Of a DNA stretch of 42,868 bases, positions 22,484 through 31,324 are shown in pieces (positions within the stretch are counted from its first letter, which is position 1; each line of letters opens with the position of its first letter). Position numbers and translations under genes: made by a program. The DNA is from a virus: the IMG/VR virus record IMGVR_UViG_3300047318_000414, positions 1 to 42,868 of that record; one strand, written 5' to 3'. The notes below the pieces were generated by a model that ran no database searches, was not told where the DNA came from, and saw only the letters and a program-made list of their open reading frames with translations.

Positions 22484-22963
22484 ATGGCAGCGCAGAAGTA
22501 CAACGCGAGGGACGTCCGTTTCCAGATCGAGGACTTCCTGAACCCCGGCACGTGGACCGAGTTCCGCACCGCCCAGGCTGGCAGCGGTGAGGGCGGCATC
22601 AACACCTTCACCCTCTCGTTCGAGTACGAGTCCACCGACACCACCACCTTCGGCAGCAACGGGCGCGCCGAGGGCCAGAACATGCAGGAAGGCATGTCGA
22701 TGACCCTGGAGGGCTTCCGCCTCAAGGACCCCTCCACGGGCGCCCTCGACGCCGCCCAGAGCCTGACCGAGCTGCAGGCCGCCCGCCTGGGCAACGACTC
22801 CCAGACCGGCTTCCGCTTCGCCGCCCCCGGCGACACCAACTGGACCGTGTGGGCGGACGCCTACTTCCAGCTCGGCGACCAGGGCGGCGGCAACAACGAC
22901 AAGAACTCTTGGGCCGTCACCATCACCCGCTCCGGCCCGTCCACCACGGTGGCGATCGCGTGA
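22484..22963 (+). CDS. Major tail tube protein
   Basis: A 159-aa protein with an IEDFLNPGTWTEF start, a beta-rich body (FTLSFEYESTDTTTFGS, then a GMSMTLEGFRLKDP block) and a C-terminal FQLGDQGGGNNDKNSW-VTITRSG, as in tail tube proteins of actinophages. Strong ribosome site (CTGGAGGAG). It precedes the frameshifted chaperones, the canonical place. Confidence 0.8.
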   Translation: MAAQKYNARDVRFQIEDFLNPGTWTEFRTAQAGSGEGGINTFTLSFEYESTDTTTFGSNGRAEGQNMQEGMSMTLEGFRLKDPSTGALDAAQSLTELQAARLGNDSQTGFRFAAPGDTNWTVWADAYFQLGDQGGGNNDKNSWAVTITRSGPSTTVAIA

Positions 22964-23427
22964 CGGCCCGCACGACGGAGGGCTGGGACGACTTCTGGAC
23001 GCGGGTCAACGGCGCTGGCACGGAGACGATCCGCGACGTCGAGATCCAGGTCCCGACGGACGTCCCGCTCGCCATGGAGCAGCGCCTCAAGGCCCTGGAG
23101 GACTCCGAGTCCGAGGACGACATCCGCGAGATGGTCGGTCTCCTCTTCGGCGCCGACGTCCTCGGGCAGTGGCGCGACCGGGGTATGGGCCTCATGGAGT
23201 TCAAGGTGGTCCTGGCCTGGGGCATGGCCCACGCCTCCGGCGCCAAGGTCTCCTTCCAGGAGGCGTACGACATCGTCCTGGCCGAGGAGGCCCGGGGGGG
23301 AAAAGCGCCGGCGAACCGCGCCCAGCGCCGAGCCGCCTCGAAGACGCCGTCCGGCGGTACTGGTGGGCGGTCGAGGCCGACTTCCAGCGGGAGTACAGGC
23401 TCGGCCCCGAGGACATCTCGCGCCTGA
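22960..23427 (+). CDS. Tail assembly chaperone G
   Basis: A 155-aa protein read from GTG 22960 without frameshifting. Residues 15-105 are a helical domain (PLAMEQRLKALEDSESEDDIREM) that should bind the tape measure. The C-terminal tail is Ser/Thr/Arg-rich low-complexity sequence. The GTG overlaps the tube protein stop. A -1 frameshift at 23298-23304 makes the longer GT form. Confidence 0.85.
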   Translation: MTARTTEGWDDFWTRVNGAGTETIRDVEIQVPTDVPLAMEQRLKALEDSESEDDIREMVGLLFGADVLGQWRDRGMGLMEFKVVLAWGMAHASGAKVSFQEAYDIVLAEEARGGKAPANRAQRRAASKTPSGGTGGRSRPTSSGSTGSAPRTSRA

Positions 23428-23555
23428 TGCGCCGCCGCTTCTACACCCTCGTGGTCGGCCTGTCGCCGGGGTCGGCGTTCATGCGGCTGGCTGGCGATGA
23501 GCTGTCGGTCATCGACGATCCCGATCTGATTCGCTCGGCGCTGCGTGGCGCCTGA
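22960..23555 (+). CDS. Tail assembly chaperone GT (programmed -1 frameshift product)
   Basis: Shares its first 115 codons with G, then shifts to the -1 frame at GGGAAAA (23298-23304) and continues to 23555, about 198 aa in total. The T part (RYWWAVEADFQREYRLG, then DISRLMRRRFYTLVVGL) is a compact helical domain with no start codon of its own in a sensible place. It is homologous in layout to lambda gpG/gpGT: G and GT bind the tape measure and recruit tube protein. Confidence 0.85.
23298..23304 (+). other. -1 ribosomal frameshift slippery site
   Basis: The heptamer G GGA AAA (zero-frame codons GGA 23299-23301 and AAA 23302-23304) allows both tRNAs to slip back to GGG and AAA. The zero frame then stops at 23427 and the -1 frame at 23555. 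It is nearly the same as lambda's G GGA AAG. Confidence 0.9.
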
Positions 23556-23570
23556 TTCCGAGGAGGCCCC

Positions 23571-25679
23571 GTGGCACTGAACGTGGGCGAGCTCGTCGGC
23601 CTCATCCGCGCGGACGACTCCGGCATGCGCCGCGGGCTGGCGAACGCCGAGCTGCGCATGCGCTCCTTCCGCCGGGACGTGGAGTCTCAGCTGCGGCAGG
23701 TCAACCACCAGTTCCGCGGATTCGACTGGGGTGGCCTGGCCAACCGGGCCCGCCCCCACTTCGCACGGATCGGCCAGGTCATCGGCCGGTTCGCGCAGAC
23801 TGCTGGAGCTCAGCTCGGCAAGCTCGGCCTGTCGATCGCCAAGGTCGGCCTGGCGGTGGGCAGCGCCGTCCCGGCCGTGGCCAACCTCGCGGCGGCTGTG
23901 GCGAAGGTGGGGCCGGCCGCCGCTGTGGCCGTGTCGGGGATGCTCGCGATGCGGCTTGCTGCGGGCGCGCTGAAGATCGGCATGATCGGCGTCGAGGACG
24001 CAGTCACTGCGGCGCTGGACCCTGAGAAGGCGGAGGACTTCGAGAAGGCGCTGGCGAAGCTGGCACCGAACGCGCAGGAGTTCGCGCGCGAGGTGAAGAA
24101 GCTGGCGCCGGAGCTGCGGGCGCTGCAGCAGAGTGTGCAGAACCGGCTGTTCGAAGGCTTTGGAGACGCTCTCCAGGGGCTGGCTCGCACGGTTCTGCCG
24201 AGCGTGCAACGGGGCCTGGAGAAGGCGTCCATGAGCCTGAACCGGATGGCTCTGGGGGCGGCCACGGCGGCGCAGGGCCTCGGCCGCGACGGCACCCTCG
24301 GCAAGGCGATCCAGGGCGCCAACGACGGCCTCCAGAACCTGGAGCACGTGCCCGGCAGAGTCGTGACCGCCCTGGGGCAGCTCGGTGCTGCCGCGGCGCC
24401 TGCGTTCGACAAACTGACGAAGAAGTTCGACGAGGTTACGGCGGCCATCGCCACGAAGCTCGCAGTCGCGTTCCGCACCGGCAAGCTGAACGATCTGATC
24501 GACGACGCGGTCGCCTCGCTCGGCCAGCTCCTCCGTATCGTCGGCAACCTGGGCGCAGGCCTCCGGAACATCTTCAAGGGCGTCACCGCTGATGGCGGCG
24601 GCCTCTTCGACATCCTGGAGAAGATCAGCCAGGCGTTCGTACGGCTTACGGCATCGCGCGAGTTCCAGACGATCCTGGACGAGCTGTCCAAGACGGCCGG
24701 AACGCTCGTCGACGCCATCCTGCCGATCCTGCTGGAGGCATTCGTCCAGCTCGGCCCCGTGATTGAGGAGCTCGCCCCGGTCGTCCGCGATTTCATCGAG
24801 GCGATCGGCCCCGAGCTGGTGCCGATCATCCAGGAGCTCGGCCCCGTCCTCGTGGACATCGCGGAGATCCTGCGCGACCAGCTGCCTATGGCGATCGAGA
24901 TCACCAAGGCAGCGATCGACGTCATCGTCATCGCCCTGCAGGGCCTCCAGTGGGTCCTGGAGAACGTGGTGCAACCGGCCGTGGGGGCGGTGGCGGACGC
25001 CTTCAACTCGGACTTCGCTCGGGCGCTGCGCGGGGGTTCGCAGCTCACCGCCACGAAGCTCGGCGAGATCGGGACCAACTTCAACTCCTTCCGGCAGCGC
25101 GTGGCGAACACGATCCAGGGAGCGATCGGCGCGCTGGGTACCTTCGCATCCAACCTGCGTAGCCGCTTCTCGCAGGCCGTGGCCGACCGCGTGGCGGAAG
25201 TCGTCCGGTATCTCCAGGGCCTCCCCGGACGCATCCGAGGAGCCCTCGGCAACCTCGGAGGCCTGCTCTACAACGCGGGCCAGAACCTCATCCGGGGCTT
25301 CATCCACGGCATCCAGTCGATGGTCAGCAGTCTCCGCTCCACCCTCGGCGGCATCACGGCGAGCCTGCCCGACTGGAAGGGCCCAGCCGAGACCGACGCC
25401 CGGATCCTCACCCCGGCCGGCCGGTCGGTGATCGCCAGCTTCCAGGCTGGTATCGCGGCGCAGGTGCCCGCGCTTCAGCGGCAGCTCGCCGGGATCACCA
25501 CTGGCCTCCCGGGGATGGCGATGGGCCAGGTGGCCCCGGCCGCTGGCGGGTACGGCGGGGCGGCCGCGCCGCAGCCGATCGTCATCGAGCTCCGGGGTCC
25601 AGGCCTGAAGGATGTCATTACCGACATCGTCCAGGTGTCGGGCCGCGGCAATGTTCAAGTCGCCTTCGGGCAAAGGTAG
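23571..25679 (+). CDS. Tape measure protein
   Basis: A 702-aa protein after the chaperones, long and helical with Ala/Leu/Gln-rich repeats. It has hydrophobic stretches around 85-135 (GSAVPAVANLAAAVAKVG, then AAVAVSGMLAMRLA) and 395-470, and a C-terminal part with GPAETDARILTPAGRSVI, frequent at the end of actinophage tape measures. Length sets the tail length: at about 0.15 nm per residue, roughly 105 nm. GTG start with CGAGGAGG. Confidence 0.88.
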   Translation: MALNVGELVGLIRADDSGMRRGLANAELRMRSFRRDVESQLRQVNHQFRGFDWGGLANRARPHFARIGQVIGRFAQTAGAQLGKLGLSIAKVGLAVGSAVPAVANLAAAVAKVGPAAAVAVSGMLAMRLAAGALKIGMIGVEDAVTAALDPEKAEDFEKALAKLAPNAQEFAREVKKLAPELRALQQSVQNRLFEGFGDALQGLARTVLPSVQRGLEKASMSLNRMALGAATAAQGLGRDGTLGKAIQGANDGLQNLEHVPGRVVTALGQLGAAAAPAFDKLTKKFDEVTAAIATKLAVAFRTGKLNDLIDDAVASLGQLLRIVGNLGAGLRNIFKGVTADGGGLFDILEKISQAFVRLTASREFQTILDELSKTAGTLVDAILPILLEAFVQLGPVIEELAPVVRDFIEAIGPELVPIIQELGPVLVDIAEILRDQLPMAIEITKAAIDVIVIALQGLQWVLENVVQPAVGAVADAFNSDFARALRGGSQLTATKLGEIGTNFNSFRQRVANTIQGAIGALGTFASNLRSRFSQAVADRVAEVVRYLQGLPGRIRGALGNLGGLLYNAGQNLIRGFIHGIQSMVSSLRSTLGGITASLPDWKGPAETDARILTPAGRSVIASFQAGIAAQVPALQRQLAGITTGLPGMAMGQVAPAAGGYGGAAAPQPIVIELRGPGLKDVITDIVQVSGRGNVQVAFGQR

Positions 25680-25688
25680 GAGGCAACC

Positions 25689-28400
25689 GTGCCGGTCCCC
25701 GACGCCCGCGCAGAGCTCCAGATCGCCGGTGCCTGGACCGACGTCACCGACTACGTCGTCCAGTCCACCGGCGTGCAGCTGTCCCGGGGCCGGTCCGACG
25801 AGGGCCGCACCGTGGACCCCGGGGCCGGCACTGCCACCCTTCTCTCGCCCAACGGCCTGTTCTCCAATCGCAACCCGTACAGCCCCTACTCCGGCAAGCT
25901 CCCCCGTAACACCCCAATCCGGGCCTCGGTCGCCGGGGCCACGCCTGCCCTGTACGTCCCCGAGGGCGTCGCTGGCCGGGCCTCGACTCCCGACGCCTCA
26001 GCCCTGGACATCACGGGCGACATCGACGTCCGCGTCGACGTTGCTCCGCTGCAGTGGTGGGGTGTCGGTAACGGGTTCGAGCTGATCGGCAAGTACCTGG
26101 TCACCGGGGACCAGCGCTCGTGGCGGCTCATCGTCACGGGCGAGGGCGAGCTCCTCTTCACCTGGTCGCCGACCGGCACGAGCACAATCCTGGAACACCG
26201 GTCACCGCAGATCCCCATCCTCCGTCAGCGGCAGGCCGTCCGCGCCACCCTCGACGTCAGCAACGGGCTTGGCGGCTACACCGTGACCTACTTCGTCGCG
26301 GAGACCCTGGCCGGCCCGTGGACCCAGTTCGGGCAGACCGTCACCACGAGCGGCACCACCAGCATCTTCAACTCGTCGGCGCCGTTGGAAGTCGGCGACA
26401 TCGCCTCGATCCTGTTCACCAACTCGGAGCGCCGCATCTACGCCGCCGAGGTCCGCAACGGCATCGGCGGCACTGTCGTCACCAACCCCGACTTCACCAT
26501 CCAGACAGTAGGCGGTACCAGCTTCGCCGACTCGACCGGGAAGACTTGGACCGTCGCAAACGGCGCGAGCATCAGCAGCCGTGTATCCCGCGCCGTGCAC
26601 TCGGTCCCCACCTGGCCTGCCCGCTGGCACGTCTCCGGGCACGATCAGCGCGCTCCGATCCAGACCGCCGGCATCCTGCGACGCCTCGGGCAGGGAACGA
26701 AAGCTCTCGCGTCCACGCTGCGGCGCCGTGTTCCCTCCTACACGCCGCTCGCGTACTGGCCGATGGAGGACGGCGAACTCGCCACCCAGGCGGCCCCGGC
26801 GATCGGCCTCAGCGGCCCCCTGCGCGTCACCGGCTTCTCCTTCGCCCAGGACACCACCCTGCCTGGGGCCTCGACCCTGCCAGCTGTGGACACGGATGCC
26901 ACGATGCGGGGCATGGTCCCGCCGCCCAAGAGCGCGACCACATCATGGGCGCTGGTCATGCTCTACCGAACGGACAACCCGCCCGGAACAGAGCAGGAGT
27001 GGCTGACGTGGCGCACCACAGGCACCTACCGCCGGTGGCGCATCACGCACAGCACCGCCGGATCCCACATCCAGGCGTACGACGCCACCGGCACGCTCAT
27101 CCTGAACTCCGCCCTCGGGACAACCAGCACCCAGTTCGTTTCCTGGCAGCGGCTGGAGGTACGGGCCCGGCAGAACGGAGGGAACATCGACTACGAGGTG
27201 GAGATCACGAAGGTCGGCGGCACCGGCGTGTTCTTCGCTGGGTCGGTGGCCGGGACGGTCGGCATCGTGTCGCAGATCGACACCCGCATCGGAACCGTCT
27301 CAGACCTTCGGCTGGGGCATCTGTCTGTCTTCACCGACCACGCAGCGTCGTCCGCGGCCTACGACAGCGCCGACCATGGCTTCAATGGCGAGACCGCCCG
27401 GGCGCGGATCCTGCGGCTGGCCGCAGAGGAGTCGAGCACGGTCAGTGTGTCGGTCTGGGACGGCGATCTGACACGGGACACGGAGAAGATGGGGCCGCAG
27501 CGCCCGGCCGCGCTGTACGACCTGCTTCAGGAGGCGGCCGACGCCGACGGCGGCATTCTCTACGAGGACCCGGGCCGGTCCGCGCTCGTCTACCGGACGC
27601 GAACGTCGCTGGAAAACCAGCCGGTACGCCTGACCCTGGACTACGGCAAGGTGGCGCCGCCGTTCGAACCGACGGAGAACGACCTCACCCTCCGCAACAT
27701 CGTTGATGTGCAGCGCGCGGGCGGCTCCTCCGGCACCGCCGTTCTCGACGAGGGGCCGCTCACGCCCGACAAGATCGGCGTGTACGACGAGTCCGTCGTC
27801 CGCAGCCTCTACCTGGACGAGCAGGCCCCCATCCATGCCGGATGGCGGCTGCACCTCGCGTCGTGGGACGAGGCCCGGTACCCGGCCGTGCACATCATGC
27901 TGCACAAGAGCCCAGACCTCATCCCCGCAGTGGCAGCGCTCGGGATCGGCGACCGCATCCAGATCACCAACACGCCATCGTGGATGCCGCCCGGCCCAGT
28001 CGATCTGATCGTGCAACGCATCGACGACGACATCCGCTCCCTCACCTGGGACGTCACGCTCACCTGCTCACCCGCGGGCCCATGGACGGTCGGCGTCGTC
28101 GGTGATGCAGACCTCGGCATCGTGGACACGGACGGCTGCACCCTGGCCATCGCCGTGGACGCCGACGACGACACGTGGACGGTGACGTCGACCGGCACCC
28201 GCTGGATCAACTCGACGGCGTTCCCCACCGAGTTTCCGTTCGACTGGGAGATCGGCGGCGAGGTCGTCACCGTCACCTCGATCACCGGCACTGGCAGCAG
28301 CCAGGGCGCCACCGTCATCCGCTCCGTGAACGGCATCGTCAAGAGCCACGCGGTCGGCGAGCCCATCCAGCTTGCTCAGCCCGCGTATCTCGCCCTGTAG
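25689..28400 (+). CDS. Large minor tail protein with LamG-like domains
   Basis: A 903-aa protein. The N-terminal 100 residues (WTDVTDYVVQSTGVQLSRGR, then TLLSPNGLFSNRNPYSPYSG) are typical of actinophage distal tail/minor tail proteins. Two LamG/concanavalin-like blocks follow (about 95-270 and 345-560; the second opens with PLAYWPMEDGE). The rest resembles baseplate-hub proteins (IRSLTWDVTLTCSPAGPW near 780). It should form the tail tip and may bind cell-wall sugars. Confidence 0.75.
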   Translation: MPVPDARAELQIAGAWTDVTDYVVQSTGVQLSRGRSDEGRTVDPGAGTATLLSPNGLFSNRNPYSPYSGKLPRNTPIRASVAGATPALYVPEGVAGRASTPDASALDITGDIDVRVDVAPLQWWGVGNGFELIGKYLVTGDQRSWRLIVTGEGELLFTWSPTGTSTILEHRSPQIPILRQRQAVRATLDVSNGLGGYTVTYFVAETLAGPWTQFGQTVTTSGTTSIFNSSAPLEVGDIASILFTNSERRIYAAEVRNGIGGTVVTNPDFTIQTVGGTSFADSTGKTWTVANGASISSRVSRAVHSVPTWPARWHVSGHDQRAPIQTAGILRRLGQGTKALASTLRRRVPSYTPLAYWPMEDGELATQAAPAIGLSGPLRVTGFSFAQDTTLPGASTLPAVDTDATMRGMVPPPKSATTSWALVMLYRTDNPPGTEQEWLTWRTTGTYRRWRITHSTAGSHIQAYDATGTLILNSALGTTSTQFVSWQRLEVRARQNGGNIDYEVEITKVGGTGVFFAGSVAGTVGIVSQIDTRIGTVSDLRLGHLSVFTDHAASSAAYDSADHGFNGETARARILRLAAEESSTVSVSVWDGDLTRDTEKMGPQRPAALYDLLQEAADADGGILYEDPGRSALVYRTRTSLENQPVRLTLDYGKVAPPFEPTENDLTLRNIVDVQRAGGSSGTAVLDEGPLTPDKIGVYDESVVRSLYLDEQAPIHAGWRLHLASWDEARYPAVHIMLHKSPDLIPAVAALGIGDRIQITNTPSWMPPGPVDLIVQRIDDDIRSLTWDVTLTCSPAGPWTVGVVGDADLGIVDTDGCTLAIAVDADDDTWTVTSTGTRWINSTAFPTEFPFDWEIGGEVVTVTSITGTGSSQGATVIRSVNGIVKSHAVGEPIQLAQPAYLAL

Positions 28401-28410
28401 GAGGTGACCC

Positions 28411-28854
28411 GTGTCGTTCTGGCTCGCGGGCATGCGGATCACCGCTACCCGCCTCAACCTGTACAAGTCGATCGTCAAGGACACGACGGCCGGCCGGACC
28501 ACCACCTCTACGACCTTCGGAAACTTGTCGGGTGGCGCGTTCTCCACCTCGGTGCTGGTGCCTGCCTCCGGGGTGGTCACGGTCTCCGTCCGGGCGACAG
28601 GCCGCAACCCGACCGCCAACGGAATCACCAGCTACACCGCGGTGGGCACCGTGTCGGGGACTGTGGTCTCAGCGTCCGACGTCGAGGCGCTGGTTGTCTC
28701 CAGCATCGGCGCCAACCAGCCGCACATGCTGCGCGACATGCTCACCGGCCTCTCCCCGGGGGAGACGCTGACGGTGACGACGCAGCACCGCGTGAATACG
28801 GCCAGCACGGCGACCTACGACTTCCGCCAGATCCTCCTCGAAGGACTCGGCTAA
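28411..28854 (+). CDS. Small minor tail protein
   Basis: A 147-aa Thr/Ser/Val-rich, beta-strand protein starting SFWLAGMRITATRLN, a form often seen right after the large minor tail gene in Streptomyces phages. GTG start with TAGGAGGTGA. Likely a tail-tip component. Confidence 0.6.
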   Translation: MSFWLAGMRITATRLNLYKSIVKDTTAGRTTTSTTFGNLSGGAFSTSVLVPASGVVTVSVRATGRNPTANGITSYTAVGTVSGTVVSASDVEALVVSSIGANQPHMLRDMLTGLSPGETLTVTTQHRVNTASTATYDFRQILLEGLG

Positions 28855-28873
28855 CCCCAGATCGGAGCACCTC

Positions 28874-29131
28874 ATGCCCATCGTCGTGCAGCGCTACGAG
28901 AGCATCCAGTACGACGGCACCAACGGCGCTGACATCGTCGAGTGGCTGAACGGGTCGGTGGACTTCGTCAGCGACGACGGCAGCCACCTCGCCCTCAACT
29001 ACGTCGGCTCCCAGCGGACCCTCGCGGTCGGCGACTGGATCATCGCTGGCGGAACCGGCGCCTTCCGCGGCTTCTCGACGGAGATGACGCCCGACATCTA
29101 CGCCGGGTGCTGGCGCGAGCTTCCCGCCTGA
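28874..29131 (+). CDS. Small probable tail protein
   Basis: An 85-aa acidic protein with strands around VQRYESIQYDGTNGADIVEW and SVDFVSDDGSHLAL and a WIIAGG turn. It looks like a small beta-barrel. Last gene before the lysis cassette. Function inferred from position; it may be tail-tip or host-takeover related. Confidence 0.55.
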   Translation: MPIVVQRYESIQYDGTNGADIVEWLNGSVDFVSDDGSHLALNYVGSQRTLAVGDWIIAGGTGAFRGFSTEMTPDIYAGCWRELPA

Positions 29132-29150
29132 CCGACTCCCTTCCCCGTAC

Positions 29151-29173
29151 GCCCCGAGCCTGCTGGCCGGGGC
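29151..29173 (+). terminator. Hairpin with bulged A ahead of the endolysin
   Basis: GCCCCG (29151-29156) pairs with CGGGGC (29168-29173). A bulged A and an inner GCC/GGC stem match the architecture at 12203-12230, and the downstream CTTTCTCATG is identical. It could end tail transcripts or control entry into the lysis genes. Confidence 0.65.
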
Positions 29174-29196
29174 CTTTCTCATGTCTGGAGGTCGCC

Positions 29197-30021
29197 ATGG
29201 CGATCGTCCCGCGCTCCCAGTGGGGCGCCCCCGCGACCAGCCCGGCCGCGTTCATCGGCTCCACCCGCGGCGTGAAGGTCCACTACCTCGGCACGCCCTA
29301 CTCCTCCCGCCCGCACTCCGATTGCGCCGCGTACGTCCGCCAGATCCGCGCCTCGCACCTCGCGAACCGCAAGGAGAACTACGTAGACGTCGCGTACAAC
29401 TTCCTCGTCTGCGAGCACGGCGACGCCTTCGAAGGACGCGGCGTTCATCGGCGCACCGGCGCCAACGGCAACCAGGAGCTGAACCACCAGGACTACGCGG
29501 TGTGCGCGCTCCTCGGCTCGTCCGGCCTGACGAAGCCGACCGACGCCATGCTCGGCGGGATCCGGGACGCGATCGAGGAGCTCCGCGAGCACGGCGGCGC
29601 CGGGTCCTGGATCGGCGGCCACCGCGACGGCTACGCCACGGACTGCCCGGGTGACGCCCTGTACGACTGGGTGAAGCGCGGTGCTCCTCGCCCGGGCCCG
29701 GCGCCGAAGCCGCCGGCGGCCGGCGGGGCGCCGCGGCCCGTGGTGGACCTGTCCAAGCTCGTGGCGGCGGCCAAGAGCGACCCACCGAAGAAGGGCACCC
29801 CGGTCTCGTACTACGGCGTGAAGACGGTCGAGGCGGCTCTCGTCGCCGAGGGCCTGCTCGCGCGGGATGTCGCCGACGGGCACTTCGGTACGGCCACGGT
29901 CGCGGCCTACGCGGCGTGGCAGCGCCGGTGCGGCTACAAGGGTGCGGGCGCCGACGGCGTCCCGGGCGCCGAGTCCCTCCGCAAGCTGGCCGCCAAGCGC
30001 GGCTTCACCATCACCCCCTGA
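29197..30021 (+). CDS. Endolysin: N-acetylmuramoyl-L-alanine amidase with peptidoglycan-binding domain
   Basis: A 274-aa enzyme. Residues 1-165 form an amidase_2/PGRP domain: RSQWGAP start, zinc ligand His29 in KVHYLG, YNFLVCEHG, and the GGHRDGYATDCPGD block (about 140-153) supplying the second His and the Cys ligand. A Pro-rich linker (about 165-185) leads to a C-terminal peptidoglycan-binding domain (GVKTVEAALVAEGLL, then DGHFGTATVAAYAAWQ). It cuts the bond between MurNAc and the stem peptide. No signal peptide, so export depends on the holin downstream. GGAGGTCGCC precedes the ATG. Confidence 0.92.
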   Translation: MAIVPRSQWGAPATSPAAFIGSTRGVKVHYLGTPYSSRPHSDCAAYVRQIRASHLANRKENYVDVAYNFLVCEHGDAFEGRGVHRRTGANGNQELNHQDYAVCALLGSSGLTKPTDAMLGGIRDAIEELREHGGAGSWIGGHRDGYATDCPGDALYDWVKRGAPRPGPAPKPPAAGGAPRPVVDLSKLVAAAKSDPPKKGTPVSYYGVKTVEAALVAEGLLARDVADGHFGTATVAAYAAWQRRCGYKGAGADGVPGAESLRKLAAKRGFTITP

Positions 30022-30035
30022 CCTAGGAGTTCTCC

Positions 30036-30263
30036 ATGTCTCGTCTCGTCCTCGACACCGTCGAGCGCGTCGTCGGTACGTACGCTGTGGCGTTCCTCGG
30101 CCTGCTGCTCGCCGACGGCGTCGACCTCACGGACGTCGGCTCGCTGCGGGCGGCGGCGATCGCCGCGATCCCGGCCGGCCTGTCCGTGCTGAAGGCCGCG
30201 GTGGGCACGCTGATCGGCGACAAGACCACGGTCGGCTGGATCTCGCGGCCCCCGCGCGTCTGA
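30036..30263 (+). CDS. Holin
   Basis: A 75-aa protein with two hydrophobic segments (about 13-28 TYAVAFLGLLLADGV and 36-60 LRAAAIAAIPAGLSVLKAAVGTL) and a short basic tail, a size and layout typical of r1t-type actinophage holins. Directly after the endolysin with TAGGAGTT before the ATG. It would form the timed lesion in the cytoplasmic membrane. Confidence 0.8.
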   Translation: MSRLVLDTVERVVGTYAVAFLGLLLADGVDLTDVGSLRAAAIAAIPAGLSVLKAAVGTLIGDKTTVGWISRPPRV

Positions 30264-30275
30264 TCGGAGTAGCAC

Positions 30276-30623
30276 GTGCCGACCGACCCGACTCTCGGTG
30301 AGGTGATGCGTCGCCTCGATGATGTCCGCCAAGATCTGAAGGAGGACCTCCGAGAGCTGGGTACGCGCCTCGACGGCAAGGTGTCGATGGAGCGCTACCA
30401 GCTGGAGCAGCTGGCCCGGGACGAAGCCCTACGGCTGCTCGCCGAGCGGGTCACCGCGATCGAGGGGTCCCGCGTGCAGGAAGCGAAGGACAAGCAGCAG
30501 GAGGACCAGCGGATCGCCGATCGGCGCGCAGGTGACCGCCGCCTGTTGTTCAGCGCCCTCATCGCCCCGGTTCTGCTGCTGCTCTTGACCGTCTACATCC
30601 AGGCCCGGGGGGCGGGAGCGTGA
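30276..30623 (+). CDS. Coiled-coil protein with C-terminal membrane anchor (second holin-like protein)
   Basis: A 115-aa protein: residues 1-85 a charged coiled coil ([18 protein letters not shown], then [15 protein letters not shown]), residues 90-108 a transmembrane helix ([17 protein letters not shown]). Single-helix tail-anchored proteins of this kind often lie next to actinophage holins and may act as antiholin or co-holin. Overlaps the collagen-like gene. Confidence 0.65.
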   Translation: MPTDPTLGEVMRRLDDVRQDLKEDLRELGTRLDGKVSMERYQLEQLARDEALRLLAERVTAIEGSRVQEAKDKQQEDQRIADRRAGDRRLLFSALIAPVLLLLLTVYIQARGAGA

Positions 30624-31231
30624 GGCACAAGACCAGCACGGCCGGGGTCCGGCGGCGGCCCGGGGATGTGGCGTTCTGGCTTGCGGTTGCGGGGGCCCTG
30701 GTCGGGTTCGCGTTCGTCGTGATCACGATGCAGGGCCTCGCGCACGACCTGCGCGCGGCGAACACGGCCCGGGACGCGCTCGCTACGCAGGTGGAGCGGC
30801 TCGGCGAGAAACCTGTGGCCGGGCCGCCAGGGTCCCGTGGCGAGCCCGGCCGCAGTATCGAGGGCCCGCCGGGGCCAACGGGGCCGGCGGGCGACCCCGG
30901 CCCGTCGGGGCCCGTGGGGAAGCCGGGCCCGAGCGGTCCGCCTGGTCCTTCGGGGAGTGCGGGGGTGGCTGGTACGGACGGCGTGGGGGCGTCCGGACCG
31001 GCAGGGCCTACCGGGCCACCAGGACCCACCGGACCGCCGGGGCCCGCGGGCGCGCAGGGCGAGCCGGGACCGGCCGGGCGGGACGGCGCCGCTGGCCGGG
31101 ACGGTACGGATGGGCAGGCCTGCCCGGACGGGTACACGCTCCAGCCGCTAGCCGGGGACCTGAACGTCTTGGCATGCCAGCGGGCCGCGCCGCCTGCGCC
31201 GTTGAAGGGCCGCGCCAAGGCCGACCGATGA
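30620..31231 (+). CDS. Membrane-anchored collagen-like protein of the lysis cassette
   Basis: A 203-aa protein. A basic N-terminus and a transmembrane helix (about 18-37) precede a short coiled coil (42-62) and roughly 100 residues of Gly-X-Y triplets (68 to about 168), with an early break at RSIEG. A small C-terminal domain has two cysteines (CPDG ... ACQRA). Topology suggests an external trimeric stalk held in the membrane. Collagen-like proteins are common in phage tail fibres, but this one lies behind the holins and carries a membrane anchor, so a lysis or surface role is likelier. GTG start overlapping the upstream stop. Confidence 0.75.
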   Translation: MRHKTSTAGVRRRPGDVAFWLAVAGALVGFAFVVITMQGLAHDLRAANTARDALATQVERLGEKPVAGPPGSRGEPGRSIEGPPGPTGPAGDPGPSGPVGKPGPSGPPGPSGSAGVAGTDGVGASGPAGPTGPPGPTGPPGPAGAQGEPGPAGRDGAAGRDGTDGQACPDGYTLQPLAGDLNVLACQRAAPPAPLKGRAKADR

Positions 31232-31238
31232 TGAACGA

Positions 31239-31272
31239 TGCCCCCTCTCGCGCTACGGCGCGGGAGGGGGCA
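31239..31272 (+). terminator. Strong terminator of the late operon
   Basis: A 15-bp stem with one G-T pair: TGCCCCCTCTCGCGC (31239-31253) with GCGCGGGAGGGGGCA (31258-31272), loop TACG, followed by CTTTCG. It sits eight bases after the last lysis gene and separates late genes from the regulator at 31325. Confidence 0.9.
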
Positions 31273-31324
31273 CTTTCGTGCGTTATGGATCACATGAAGT
31301 CGGCCTTGCCCTCTACGCTGGCAG

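Noticed and set aside
22923-25673. 916-codon minus-strand open frame across the tape measure region
   Set aside because: It is the antisense shadow of the chaperone and tape measure genes in very GC-rich DNA. It has no domain, its composition is biased, and the plus-strand genes have clear families.
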